DNA of 41,794 bases from Pelagibacteraceae bacterium TMED65 (lineage in GTDB: Bacteria > Pseudomonadota > Alphaproteobacteria > TMED127): positions 1 to 41,794 of the forward strand of contig NHDS01000031.1 in the NCBI GenBank assembly GCA_002167215.1. Direction: 5' to 3'. Each line of letters starts with the position of its first letter. The stretch's first letter is position 1. The position numbers and the translations under genes are program-made. Shown here in pieces: positions 8,307-16,010 of this stretch. A model generated the notes under the pieces. It did no database searches, was not told where the DNA came from, and saw only the letters and a program-made list of their open reading frames with translations.

Positions 8307-9236
8307 ATGATAAAAAAAATATTATTCACAGGTGGATCAGGCATGGTGGGAAAAAACTTCTTAGAGAACTCCAAGGTAAAAAAATTTAAAGTATTGGCTC
8401 CTTCAAGTAAAAACTTAGACTTGAGGAATTTTAAAAATTTAAAAAAATACATAAAAAAAAACAAACCAGACCTAATTATTCATTCAGCTGCGAAAGTTGG
8501 GGGTATTCAAGCTAATCTTAATTTTCCATTACCATTCTTATTAGAGAATCTTGAAATTGGAAAAAATGTTATCTTAGCAGCCTATGAAGCTAATGTTAAA
8601 AAACTAATAAACATTGCAAGTTCATGCATGTATCCAAAAAATTTTAATAAACCTTTAAAAGAGGAAAATATTCTTGATGGCAAGTTAGAGGAGAGCAATG
8701 AGGGTTATGCATTAGCAAAAATCTTATCAACTCGTTTGTGCCAGTATATAAATAATCAAAATTCAAAATTTAGATATAAAACATTGATACCATGTAACAT
8801 GTATGGAAAATATGACAAATTTGATCCAGAACATTCACATTTAATTCCAGCAATCATTCATAAACTACATATTGCAAAGCAGAGAAAAGCAAAGTTTGTA
8901 GAAGTATGGGGTAACGGACTTGCTAGACGTGAATTTATGTTTGCTGAAGATTTTGCAGAAATTTTATTTAAATCAATTATAGATTTTAATACACTCCCAG
9001 AAATAATGAATGTTGGTCCAGGTTATGATTATACTGTAAAACAATATTATGTAAAAATATCAAAAATTGTTGGATATGATGGTAAATTTATATTTAATAA
9101 AAAAAAACCAACAGGAGTTAGAAAAAAATTAATTTCAAATCTTAAACTAAAAAATTGGGGATGGAATAACTTTGCTAGTTTATCCAAAGGAATATTGAAA
9201 ACTTATGCATATTACAATGATGGAAGAAATAAATGA
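8307..9236 (+). CDS. fcl: GDP-L-fucose synthase / GDP-colitose synthase-type epimerase-reductase
   Basis: This 309-residue SDR belongs to the GDP-4-keto-6-deoxymannose epimerase/reductase group. It has a TGGSGMVGKNF dinucleotide loop (8-18) and SSCMYP (105-110) with catalytic Ser and the epimerase Cys107. Y134 and K138 lie in NEGYALAK, and H178 in HSHLIPA is the second epimerase acid/base. All residues for 3,5-epimerisation (or C5 epimerisation) plus 4-reduction are therefore present. Fcl (fucose) and ColC (colitose) share these residues, and the ColD-like gene next door makes the ColC role a real option. The stop overlaps that gene as ATGA (9233-9236). I use fcl as the family symbol, not as proof of product. 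Confidence 0.85.
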   Translation: MIKKILFTGGSGMVGKNFLENSKVKKFKVLAPSSKNLDLRNFKNLKKYIKKNKPDLIIHSAAKVGGIQANLNFPLPFLLENLEIGKNVILAAYEANVKKLINIASSCMYPKNFNKPLKEENILDGKLEESNEGYALAKILSTRLCQYINNQNSKFRYKTLIPCNMYGKYDKFDPEHSHLIPAIIHKLHIAKQRKAKFVEVWGNGLARREFMFAEDFAEILFKSIIDFNTLPEIMNVGPGYDYTVKQYYVKISKIVGYDGKFIFNKKKPTGVRKKLISNLKLKNWGWNNFASLSKGILKTYAYYNDGRNK

Positions 9237-10399
9237 GCTTTAAACATCCGCTATCAAACTCTTCGTGGGAAAAAAATGAAATAATTGCCTTAAAAAAGGT
9301 AATTTCTTCCAAAAAATTTACAATGGGAAATAAAGTAAAAAAATTTGAAAAAAATTTTGCAAAATATTTGGGAAGTAAATATTGTGTTATGGTTAACTCT
9401 GGCTCTTCTGCAAATTTACTTATGGTGGCTTCTTTATTTTACATAAAAAAAAACAAATATAGATTAAAAAGAGGCGATGAGGTAATCGTTCCAGCAGTTG
9501 CTTGGAGCACAAGTTATTTTCCCTTATATCAATTAGGATTAAAATTAAAATTTGTAGATATTGACCTATTCACTCTTAATTATGATTTAGTAAAACTTCA
9601 AAAATCAGTAAATAAAAAAACTAGAATGATTCTAGCTGTAAACCTTTTAGGAAACTCTAATGATTTTAATTATATAAATAAAATTGTTAGAAAAAATAAT
9701 ATTATTCTAGTTGAAGATAATTGTGAGTCACTAGGAGCAAAATATAATGGGAAATTTTGTGGAACATTTGGATTAGTGGGAAGTCATAGTTTTTTTTTTA
9801 GTCATCATATTAGTACTATGGAGGGAGGAGCAATAGTTACTGATGATAAAGAGCTATATCATATTCTGTTAAGTCTAAGGGCACATGGTTGGACTAGAGA
9901 TTTGCCAGATAAGAATAGCATTTCCAGAAAAGATAAAGATCCATTTAAAGAAATGTTTAATTTTATTCTGCCAGGTTTTAATGTAAGACCTTTAGAATTA
10001 TCAGCTGCAGTAGGAATTGAACAACTGAAACGTTTACCAAAAATAATAATTCAAAGAAGAAAAAATGGAAAGTTATTACAAAAAAACATGAAAAACCATC
10101 CCAATATTATTATACAAAAAGAGATAGGAGAGAGTAGTTGGTTTGGTTTTAGTATTTTAATTAAACCAAGCTCTAAATTAAAGCGTACTTACTTGTTAAA
10201 TAAAATGAAAAAATTAGGTTTTGAGTGTAGACCGATTGTTTCAGGTAATTTTGTTAAAAATAAAGTAATAAAATATTTTAAATACAAAATATTTGGGGAA
10301 TTAAAAAACGCAGATTATATAGATAAAAATGGTTTTTTTGTTGGAAATCATCATTATCCTATTCCAAAAGCTATAAATCTTATCAAAAATATAAGATAA
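9233..10399 (+). CDS. ColD/RfbH-type DegT-family 3-dehydratase (GDP-4-keto-6-deoxymannose 3-dehydratase-like)
   Basis: The protein has 388 residues of the DegT/DnrJ/EryC1 fold, with a phosphate-binding NSGSSANLL (55-63) and PLP-stacking VEDNCESLGA (160-169). Where aminotransferases of this family carry the Schiff-base lysine before xxTxEGG, this protein reads FFFSHHISTMEGG (187-199), so His191 takes the lysine position. That substitution marks the dehydratases ColD and RfbH/E1. Length and the absence of an extra iron-sulfur segment fit ColD. LRAHGWTRD and ECRPIVSGNF are also typical of that group. It would remove the C3 hydroxyl of the Gmd product using PLP, giving a 3,6-dideoxy sugar. It overlaps the previous gene as ATGA. 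A T10 tract lies just before the His codons. Confidence 0.8.
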   Translation: MSFKHPLSNSSWEKNEIIALKKVISSKKFTMGNKVKKFEKNFAKYLGSKYCVMVNSGSSANLLMVASLFYIKKNKYRLKRGDEVIVPAVAWSTSYFPLYQLGLKLKFVDIDLFTLNYDLVKLQKSVNKKTRMILAVNLLGNSNDFNYINKIVRKNNIILVEDNCESLGAKYNGKFCGTFGLVGSHSFFFSHHISTMEGGAIVTDDKELYHILLSLRAHGWTRDLPDKNSISRKDKDPFKEMFNFILPGFNVRPLELSAAVGIEQLKRLPKIIIQRRKNGKLLQKNMKNHPNIIIQKEIGESSWFGFSILIKPSSKLKRTYLLNKMKKLGFECRPIVSGNFVKNKVIKYFKYKIFGELKNADYIDKNGFFVGNHHYPIPKAINLIKNIR

Positions 10400-10428
10400 C
10401 ATTGAAAAATTATTACAAAATTTAATTA

Positions 10429-12240
10429 ATGAAAACAAAGTTTTTAACAGAAAGTACTCAACTAAATTCTCTAAAAAAACTTGGATATTTAATATCATCG
10501 AAAGAACGAAGATTTGCTATAATTTTATTAATATTAAGTTTGATAAAGGCTTTGATAGAAACCATTGGTGTTGCTTCAATAATGCCATTTATAGCTGTAT
10601 TATCAGAACCAAGTCTTATTGAGACAAATTCAATACTTAATAAAATGTATCAAATCTCTACTTATTTTGGCGTATCTACTAAACAAAGTTTCTTGTTTGC
10701 TTTAGGACTATTAGTTTTCTTATTTCTAATGTTCTCATTAGCTTTAAATGCTTTTACACAATATTTAGGAATAAGATTTATTGAAAAGTGTCATCATAGT
10801 ATTTCAAGAAGTTTAGTAGAAGGTTATTTAAATCAACCCTATAGTTGGTTTTTAAATCGAAACAGTGCTTTATTGGGAACAAATATTCTTTCAGAGGCAA
10901 GCCAAGTTGTTTCAATGGGTATGAAACCTATGATTGAAGTAGTGTCTAGAGGTGTAGTTATTATTTTCATGTTTGTATTGCTGTTATTGGTTGATGTTAA
11001 ACTTGCTTTAAGTATTTTTGTTGTGTTTGGAGGTGCATATCTACTTATTTTCAAATATACAAAAAAAATTCTTCGTAGAATTGGTCAAGAAAGGTATATT
11101 GCAAATCAACAAAAGTTCGCAACTATTAATGAAGCTTTTGGGTCACCTAAAGATGTTAAAGTTAAGAGTTTAGAAAAAGTTTATTTAGATCAATTCTCAA
11201 ATTCATCTCTTACGCACGCGAAACGTTCAACAACCGCTGGAATATTAGCAGACTTGCCACGTTATATTCTTGAAGCAGTATCATTTGGAGGTATGTTGTT
11301 AGTGATGCTTTATCTTATTGGGCAAAAAGGAAATTTTTCTTCTGCCCTACCAATCATTTCAGTTTATGCATTTGCAGGTTACCGTATGATGCCATCTTTT
11401 CAAAGAGTTTACCATTCAATAAGTATGATGCGTTTCTGTGGACCCGTAATTGATACAATTTATGATACTTTTAAAAATTTAAGTCCAATTGAAAAAAAAC
11501 ATAGCAGTACAAAAATAAAATTTGAAGGGTCAATAAGTTTAAAAAATATTTATTTTGAATATCCCAATACGTCTAAATCAATATTAAAAAATATTAATAT
11601 AAAAATTTTAAATCATAATATTATTGGAATAGTTGGTCGAACAGGTTCTGGCAAAACCACCATAATTGATATTATTTTAGGACTATTAGAACCGCAAAAA
11701 GGATTATTAGAGGTTGATGGTGAAGAAATAAATAGAAAAAATGTAAGATCTTGGCAAAAAAATTTAGGTTATGTTCCACAACACATTTATCTTTCAGATG
11801 ATACAATTGCTAAAAATATTGCGTTTGGAGTTGATCAAAAAGATATTAATCAAGAAACTATTGAAAAAGTTTCTAAAATTGCAAATTTGCACAATTTTGT
11901 AACAACTGAATTGCCTGAAAAATACGATACTACAGTAGGTGAAAGAGGTATAAGACTTTCAGGAGGTCAAAGACAACGTATAGGTATTGCGAGAGCTTTG
12001 TATCATAATCCAAAAGTATTAATTTTAGATGAAGCTACTAGTGCATTAGATAATGAAACAGAAAAAGCTGTTATGGATGCTATAGATAATATTGGTAAAA
12101 ATATGACAATAATAATTATAGCACATAGAATGAATACAATAAAAAAATGTGACATGATTTTTTTGCTAGATAAAGGTGAAATTAAGAAACAGGGTAAATT
12201 TGAGGATATAATAACAAATGAACATAATTTTATTAAATAA
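10429..12240 (+). CDS. ABC exporter, MsbA/PglK-type lipid-linked oligosaccharide flippase
   Basis: The protein has 603 residues with a fused half-transporter layout. Hydrophobic spans at about 30-60, 85-115, 172-208 and 280-320 form the transmembrane domain. The ATPase domain carries Walker A GRTGSGKT (403-410), Q-loop YVPQH (448-452), signature LSGGQ (510-514), Walker B VLILDEATSALD (530-541) and an H-loop His in IIIAHR. Homodimers of this type flip lipid A core or lipid-linked oligosaccharides across the inner membrane. In a glycan island the PglK-like role, translocating the assembled unit, is the likely one. It lies between the colD-like gene and gmhA-like gene with short gaps on both sides, and appears complete. 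Confidence 0.9.
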   Translation: MKTKFLTESTQLNSLKKLGYLISSKERRFAIILLILSLIKALIETIGVASIMPFIAVLSEPSLIETNSILNKMYQISTYFGVSTKQSFLFALGLLVFLFLMFSLALNAFTQYLGIRFIEKCHHSISRSLVEGYLNQPYSWFLNRNSALLGTNILSEASQVVSMGMKPMIEVVSRGVVIIFMFVLLLLVDVKLALSIFVVFGGAYLLIFKYTKKILRRIGQERYIANQQKFATINEAFGSPKDVKVKSLEKVYLDQFSNSSLTHAKRSTTAGILADLPRYILEAVSFGGMLLVMLYLIGQKGNFSSALPIISVYAFAGYRMMPSFQRVYHSISMMRFCGPVIDTIYDTFKNLSPIEKKHSSTKIKFEGSISLKNIYFEYPNTSKSILKNINIKILNHNIIGIVGRTGSGKTTIIDIILGLLEPQKGLLEVDGEEINRKNVRSWQKNLGYVPQHIYLSDDTIAKNIAFGVDQKDINQETIEKVSKIANLHNFVTTELPEKYDTTVGERGIRLSGGQRQRIGIARALYHNPKVLILDEATSALDNETEKAVMDAIDNIGKNMTIIIIAHRMNTIKKCDMIFLLDKGEIKKQGKFEDIITNEHNFIK

Positions 12241-12299
12241 AAATTTATTTCTAAAGGTAATAATTGTTAGTAAAATCCAAAAATGAATTTAAAAAAATT

Positions 12300-12884
12300 A
12301 TGACTAATAACTCAAATTTGATTGAATATTGTTTTAAAGAACATTTAAAAGTTATCGACGAAACATTAAAATCTCTTTCAGAAAAAATAGAAAGATCAGC
12401 AGATATGATTGCAAAATCTCTTGCCCATGATGGAACAATATTTTGGTGTGGCAATGGAGGTAGCGCAGCTGACAGCCAACATATAGCTGCAGAATTTGTT
12501 GGTAGATTTAAAAAAGATCGAAAACCTCTAAGGTCAATTGCTCTAACAACTGATACCTCAGTGATATCATGTATTTCAAATGATTATTCTTATGAAGAAA
12601 TATTTTCTCGTCAATTAGAAGCATTAGGTCGGAATAATGATATACTAGTTGTTATCTCAACATCTGGAAAAAGTAAAAATATTGTAGAAGCTATACTGAG
12701 TGCAAAAAAGATGGGGATTAAAACTATAGGTTTACTAGGTAAAGATGGTGGTGAATGCAAAAGTTTATTAGATTTGCCATTAATAATCCCTTCAACTGTT
12801 ACAGCTCGTATTCAAGAGACACATATATTAATTGAGCATTTACTTTGTGAAATTGTGGAAGAAAAGTTAGGTTTAAACAAATAA
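12300..12884 (+). CDS. gmhA: SIS-domain phosphoheptose isomerase (GmhA-like)
   Basis: From ATG 12300 the protein has 194 residues. It contains the SIS phosphosugar loop FWCGNGGSAADSQHIAAEF and STSGKSKN, with the late ARIQETHILIEHLLCEIVEE helix that in GmhA bears catalytic Glu and His. GmhA isomerises sedoheptulose 7-phosphate to D-glycero-D-manno-heptose 7-phosphate in the cytoplasm. I chose 12300 because the distance to CGNGGS then matches GmhA. An in-frame TTG at 12264 has AAGG about six bases before it and would add 12 residues. No hldE or gmhB is in the window, so other heptose steps would have to be elsewhere. Another phosphosugar substrate is possible. Confidence 0.85.
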   Translation: MTNNSNLIEYCFKEHLKVIDETLKSLSEKIERSADMIAKSLAHDGTIFWCGNGGSAADSQHIAAEFVGRFKKDRKPLRSIALTTDTSVISCISNDYSYEEIFSRQLEALGRNNDILVVISTSGKSKNIVEAILSAKKMGIKTIGLLGKDGGECKSLLDLPLIIPSTVTARIQETHILIEHLLCEIVEEKLGLNK

Positions 12885-13018
12885 TTATTATTTTTTATTT
12901 CAGAAAAATGTTGATAAATTTAAATTTTAATATTAGGACATTAAATTAATTTTATTATAAGTGAAATTAAATAAGAATTTATAGTTATTCAAATTTCTTT
13001 AATTACAAAGGAGGAGTT
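12885..13018 (+). promoter_or_regulatory. Intergenic leader before the first NeuB-type gene
   Basis: This 134-base gap is longer than most gaps in this operon-like stretch and ends in a strong Shine-Dalgarno. It could hold an internal promoter for the 13019-18297 module, but no convincing -35/-10 pair, hairpin or operator stands out from the A/T background. Confidence 0.25.
13007..13014 (+). promoter_or_regulatory. Strong Shine-Dalgarno preceding an ATT start
   Basis: AAAGGAGG at 13007-13014 is the strongest ribosome-binding site I found in the window; most other genes have none or a weak one. It lies four bases before the in-frame ATT at 13019, and more than 50 bases before the first in-frame ATG. 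That placement supports initiation at or near ATT rather than at ATG 13070. Confidence 0.7.
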
Positions 13019-13861
13019 ATTAAACCAATATTTATAACAGCAGAAATTGGTATCAATCACAATGGAGACATGTCAATTTGCAAACAACTAATTGATGTTG
13101 CGGTAGATGCGGGTTGTGATGCGGTTAAATTTCAGAAGCGTGAAATCGACGAAGTGTATACAAAAGAATTTTTATCCTCTAATCGTGATAGCCCATGGGG
13201 TTCAACTCAAAGAGAACAAAAAGAAGGACTAGAATTTAATCTAAAACAATACGAGGAAATAGACCAATATTGCAAAAATAAAAGCATAGAATGGTTTGCC
13301 TCAGCTTGGGATTTAAAAAGTCAGGATTTTTTAAAAAAATTCAATTGTAAATATAACAAAGTTGCCTCTGCGATGATAGTTTATGAAGATTTGTTAAATA
13401 AAATTGCTGATGAAGGAAAACATACTTTCATTTCAACAGGAATGTCTAATTTTGAGGACATCCACAAAGCAGTTGAAATTTTTAAATCAAAAAATTGTCC
13501 TTTCGAATTAATGCATACTGTATCAACTTATCCTATGAAAGATGATCATGCTAATCTAAAGGTCATACATACACTTAAGGAAAAATTTAAGTGTGATGTG
13601 GGTTATAGTGGGCATGAAGCAGGATTAGTTATTTCTTATGCGGCAGCAACGCTTGGAATAAGTTCATTAGAGCGTCACATTACTTTAAGTCGAGCAATGT
13701 ATGGTTCAGATCAAGCAGCATCAGTTGAGCCCGCAGGCTTAAGACAACTTGTTGGAGGAGTAAGAAAAATTGAAAAAGCTTTAGGTGATGGTAGAAAAGT
13801 TATAATTGAAGATGAAAAACCTATCGCAAAAAAATTAAGAGAACATATAAACAAAAAATAA
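13019..13861 (+). CDS. NeuB-family ulosonate synthase without SAF domain (ATT start)
   Basis: The protein is about 280 residues and condenses phosphoenolpyruvate with an aldose to make a 3-deoxy-ulosonic acid. The frame open from 13019 begins IKPIFITAEIGINHNGD, containing the invariant NeuB motif AEIGxNHxG with its catalytic Glu. Starting at ATG 13070 would delete it. No ATG, GTG or TTG lies in frame between the upstream stop (12968-12970) and 13070, so ATT at 13019, behind a strong Shine-Dalgarno, is the best start. Further motifs are DAVKFQKR, FASAWD, KVASAMI and GYSGHEAG. It ends after EKPIAKKLR, so the C-terminal antifreeze/SAF domain of classical NeuB is absent. Substrate is unknown. It is the first gene of a six-gene module. 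Confidence 0.85.
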   Translation: MKPIFITAEIGINHNGDMSICKQLIDVAVDAGCDAVKFQKREIDEVYTKEFLSSNRDSPWGSTQREQKEGLEFNLKQYEEIDQYCKNKSIEWFASAWDLKSQDFLKKFNCKYNKVASAMIVYEDLLNKIADEGKHTFISTGMSNFEDIHKAVEIFKSKNCPFELMHTVSTYPMKDDHANLKVIHTLKEKFKCDVGYSGHEAGLVISYAAATLGISSLERHITLSRAMYGSDQAASVEPAGLRQLVGGVRKIEKALGDGRKVIIEDEKPIAKKLREHINKK

Positions 13862-13925
13862 AATATTAATTAGGTTTTTTAAAGGTTTTAGATTTTACAA
13901 AATTATTACCTTTTAATTACTTTTA

Positions 13926-14762
13926 ATGATCAAAAAAAATTTTAAAAAGCTTGGTATTATGCAAGGTAGACTGCTTCCAAAATATAATGGAAGATACCAG
14001 GCTCATCCTATAGGATATTGGAAAAAAGAGTTTCCAATTGCTTCTAAATTAGGTTTAGATTCTATAGAGTTTATTCTTGATTTTAATCAGGCTGAGAAAA
14101 ATCCTTTATTGACTGAAGAGGGAATAAAAGAAATTAAAGAAATAGAAAACTTAAGTGGAATAAAGGTAAAATCAATATGTGCTGACTATTTTATGGAGGC
14201 TCCAATTCACAGTAGCAATAAAGTGATAGTTGAAAATAGTTTAAAGATGTTAAACAGACTAATTGATAGTGCAGTACTATTAAATATCAAAGATATAGTA
14301 ATTCCGTGTGTTGATCAATCAAGTTTAAAAAATCAAAAAGAAATAAATAACTTTGTAAAAAATATTAGTTCTATAATGAGTAAAGCTGAAAAATTCGATA
14401 TAAATATTTCCTTAGAGACAGACTTGGCACCCAAACCATTTGCGGACTTAATTGAAAAAATAAATTCAAAAAACTTAACTGTAAATTATGATATGGGAAA
14501 TAGCGCAGCACTTGGTTACGATCCAATTGAAGAATTAAAAAGTTATGGAAAAAAAATAAGCGATTTACACATAAAAGATAGGTTGTTAGGTGGTGTTTCA
14601 GTTCCATTGGGAACTGGAAATGTAGAATTTGTAAAAATTTTTGAATCTTTGTTGAAACAAAATTATCAAGGAATTATGATTTTTCAGGCATTTCGCGACG
14701 ATGAGGGTTTAGAAATTTTTAAAAAGCAATTTTCTTGGTTTCTAAAAAATATAAAATTATGA
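13926..14762 (+). CDS. Sugar-phosphate isomerase/epimerase, xylose-isomerase-like TIM barrel
   Basis: The protein has 278 residues. KLGIMQGRLLPKYNGRYQAHP at the N-terminus, then ISLETDL, VNYDMGN and ISDLHIKDR, are the metal-site strands (Glu, Asp, His, Asp) of AP-endonuclease-2-type TIM barrels that include sugar isomerases and epimerases. A late Gln in IMIFQAFRDDE completes the pattern. It probably isomerises or epimerises a keto- or aldo-sugar supplied to, or made by, the adjacent NeuB-like synthase. Its TGA overlaps the next gene's ATG (14759-14762), showing tight coupling. Similar proteins occur in other ulosonate clusters, but I cannot name a characterised one with certainty. Confidence 0.8.
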   Translation: MIKKNFKKLGIMQGRLLPKYNGRYQAHPIGYWKKEFPIASKLGLDSIEFILDFNQAEKNPLLTEEGIKEIKEIENLSGIKVKSICADYFMEAPIHSSNKVIVENSLKMLNRLIDSAVLLNIKDIVIPCVDQSSLKNQKEINNFVKNISSIMSKAEKFDINISLETDLAPKPFADLIEKINSKNLTVNYDMGNSAALGYDPIEELKSYGKKISDLHIKDRLLGGVSVPLGTGNVEFVKIFESLLKQNYQGIMIFQAFRDDEGLEIFKKQFSWFLKNIKL

Positions 14763-15310
14763 AAAAAAAAGAAATAAAAAAAATTATAGGATCAGGGGTT
14801 ATTTTAGAACCATTTAATTTAAAATTTGTCTCAGAAAACTATTTATGCTGGATGAATGATAAAGAAACTACTAAATTTATAGAAAAAGCAAAAAATCACA
14901 CCTCAATTTCAGACTTAAATTCATTCGCAAGAAAAATGATTAATAGCAAATCAGATTATTTTTTTGCAATAATTTTAAAAAAAAATTTTCTTCATATTGG
15001 AAACGTAAAACTTGGTCCTGTAGATTTTGAATTGATGAAAAGCAATTTTGGAATTTTGATAGGTCATAAAGAGTATCGTGGTCGTGGGATAGGCACTGAA
15101 GTACTTAATCTTATAAAAAAATTTAGTTTTAATTATCTCAAACTTAAGCAATTAAAATTTTTATCAGTCAGAGATAATTATGCAGCAACTCATTTGTATG
15201 AGAAAACTGGTTTTACTTTAAATAATGATGTAAATAAAACTATGTTTAAAGATGGAAAATTATTAAAATTAGTTGAATGGACTATGAATAATTCTTCCAA
15301 AATAAAATAA
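14759..15310 (+). CDS. GNAT-family N-acetyltransferase (RimJ/PseH-like)
   Basis: The protein has 183 residues from ATG 14759, which overlaps the upstream stop as ATGA; an in-frame TTG at 14735 is less likely. ILEPFNLKFVSENYLCWMND is the opening strand-helix of RimJ/RimL-type GNATs. GHKEYRGRGIGTEV (about 108-121) is motif A, the acetyl-CoA pyrophosphate loop, followed by NYAATHLYEKTGF (about 147-159), the motif B helix. It probably N-acetylates the amine introduced by the class-III aminotransferase in the same module, as PseH or LegH do in known nonulosonate routes. The exact acceptor cannot be told. Confidence 0.8.
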   Translation: MKKKEIKKIIGSGVILEPFNLKFVSENYLCWMNDKETTKFIEKAKNHTSISDLNSFARKMINSKSDYFFAIILKKNFLHIGNVKLGPVDFELMKSNFGILIGHKEYRGRGIGTEVLNLIKKFSFNYLKLKQLKFLSVRDNYAATHLYEKTGFTLNNDVNKTMFKDGKLLKLVEWTMNNSSKIK

Positions 15311-15338
15311 ATTAATTTGTGTCAAAATAATTATAAAT

Positions 15339-16010
15339 ATGACAAATACTTTTAATCACATTGCTGTAATTCCTGCTAGAAAAAATAGTAAATCTTTACC
15401 ATATAAGAATAGAATTTTATTTAAGTATACAGCTGATTTTTTAAAAAAAAATAATTTGTTTGATAAAGTTTATGTAAATTCTGACGATATTGTTTTAAAG
15501 AAAATGGGAAATAAATATGGTTTTATTTTTTTTAAAAGAAAAAAAGAGTTAGCAGGTGACAGAACGAGTATAAAAGATGTATTTCTTGATATGATAAGTA
15601 AAATTAAATTTAAAAAAAATACTTTTATTTGGCTTTTTTATATACCCCTTGTTTATAAAAAAAAAATTGATTTCGAAAAATCTATAAAATTAGTTGAAAA
15701 GAAGAAATTAAAATCAATTTGTGCATTCAAAAAGTCAGAAACACATCCAATGACTTGCTGGTATATAAAAAAAAATAAACCGTTTCAGTTTATCAAAAAC
15801 GATCTATTTAGAAGGCAAGATTACTCTGAGGCCTATTCTCACCATCACTATATTTGTGGTTTTAATATCAAAACTTTGATAAAACTTAATAATGAACTAA
15901 TTTTCAAAAATACTTATCCAATTTTGTTAGATAATTTAACAGCAAAAAAATTGATTGAAGTCGATACTTATGATGAGTTTAAAAAATTTAAAAAAATGAT
16001 ACGAAAATGA
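15339..16010 (+). CDS. Acylneuraminate cytidylyltransferase-like (CMP-ulosonate synthase)
   Basis: The protein has 223 residues. The N-terminal IPARKNSKSLPYKNR (11-25) is the NTP-binding motif of the NeuA/KdsB/LegF group. VNSDDIVLKK follows as the strand bearing the metal-binding Asp, and ELAGDRTSIKDV is the conserved loop after it. It would transfer CMP from CTP to the ulosonic acid made by the upstream NeuB-like enzyme, giving the glycosyltransferase donor. The family's usual VxLQPTSPLR stretch reads IWLFYIPLVYKK here, a marked divergence that may reflect a different sugar. The stop overlaps the next gene as ATGA (16007-16010). Confidence 0.8.
   Translation: MTNTFNHIAVIPARKNSKSLPYKNRILFKYTADFLKKNNLFDKVYVNSDDIVLKKMGNKYGFIFFKRKKELAGDRTSIKDVFLDMISKIKFKKNTFIWLFYIPLVYKKKIDFEKSIKLVEKKKLKSICAFKKSETHPMTCWYIKKNKPFQFIKNDLFRRQDYSEAYSHHHYICGFNIKTLIKLNNELIFKNTYPILLDNLTAKKLIEVDTYDEFKKFKKMIRK

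Noticed and set aside
9233..10399. Perosamine synthase or ordinary sugar aminotransferase call
   Set aside because: The PLP lysine position is His191, incompatible with a normal transaminase mechanism and typical of ColD/RfbH dehydratases.
13070..13861. NeuB gene starting at ATG 13070
   Set aside because: This start would remove the AEIGxNHxG segment essential to the family and leave the strong Shine-Dalgarno unused more than 50 bases upstream.
13881..13913. Possible terminator hairpin (AAAGGT paired with ACCTTT) between the NeuB and isomerase genes
   Set aside because: The stem is six base pairs with a loop of about 21 bases, low G+C and no clean U-run placement; it is easily produced by chance in this A/T-rich gap.
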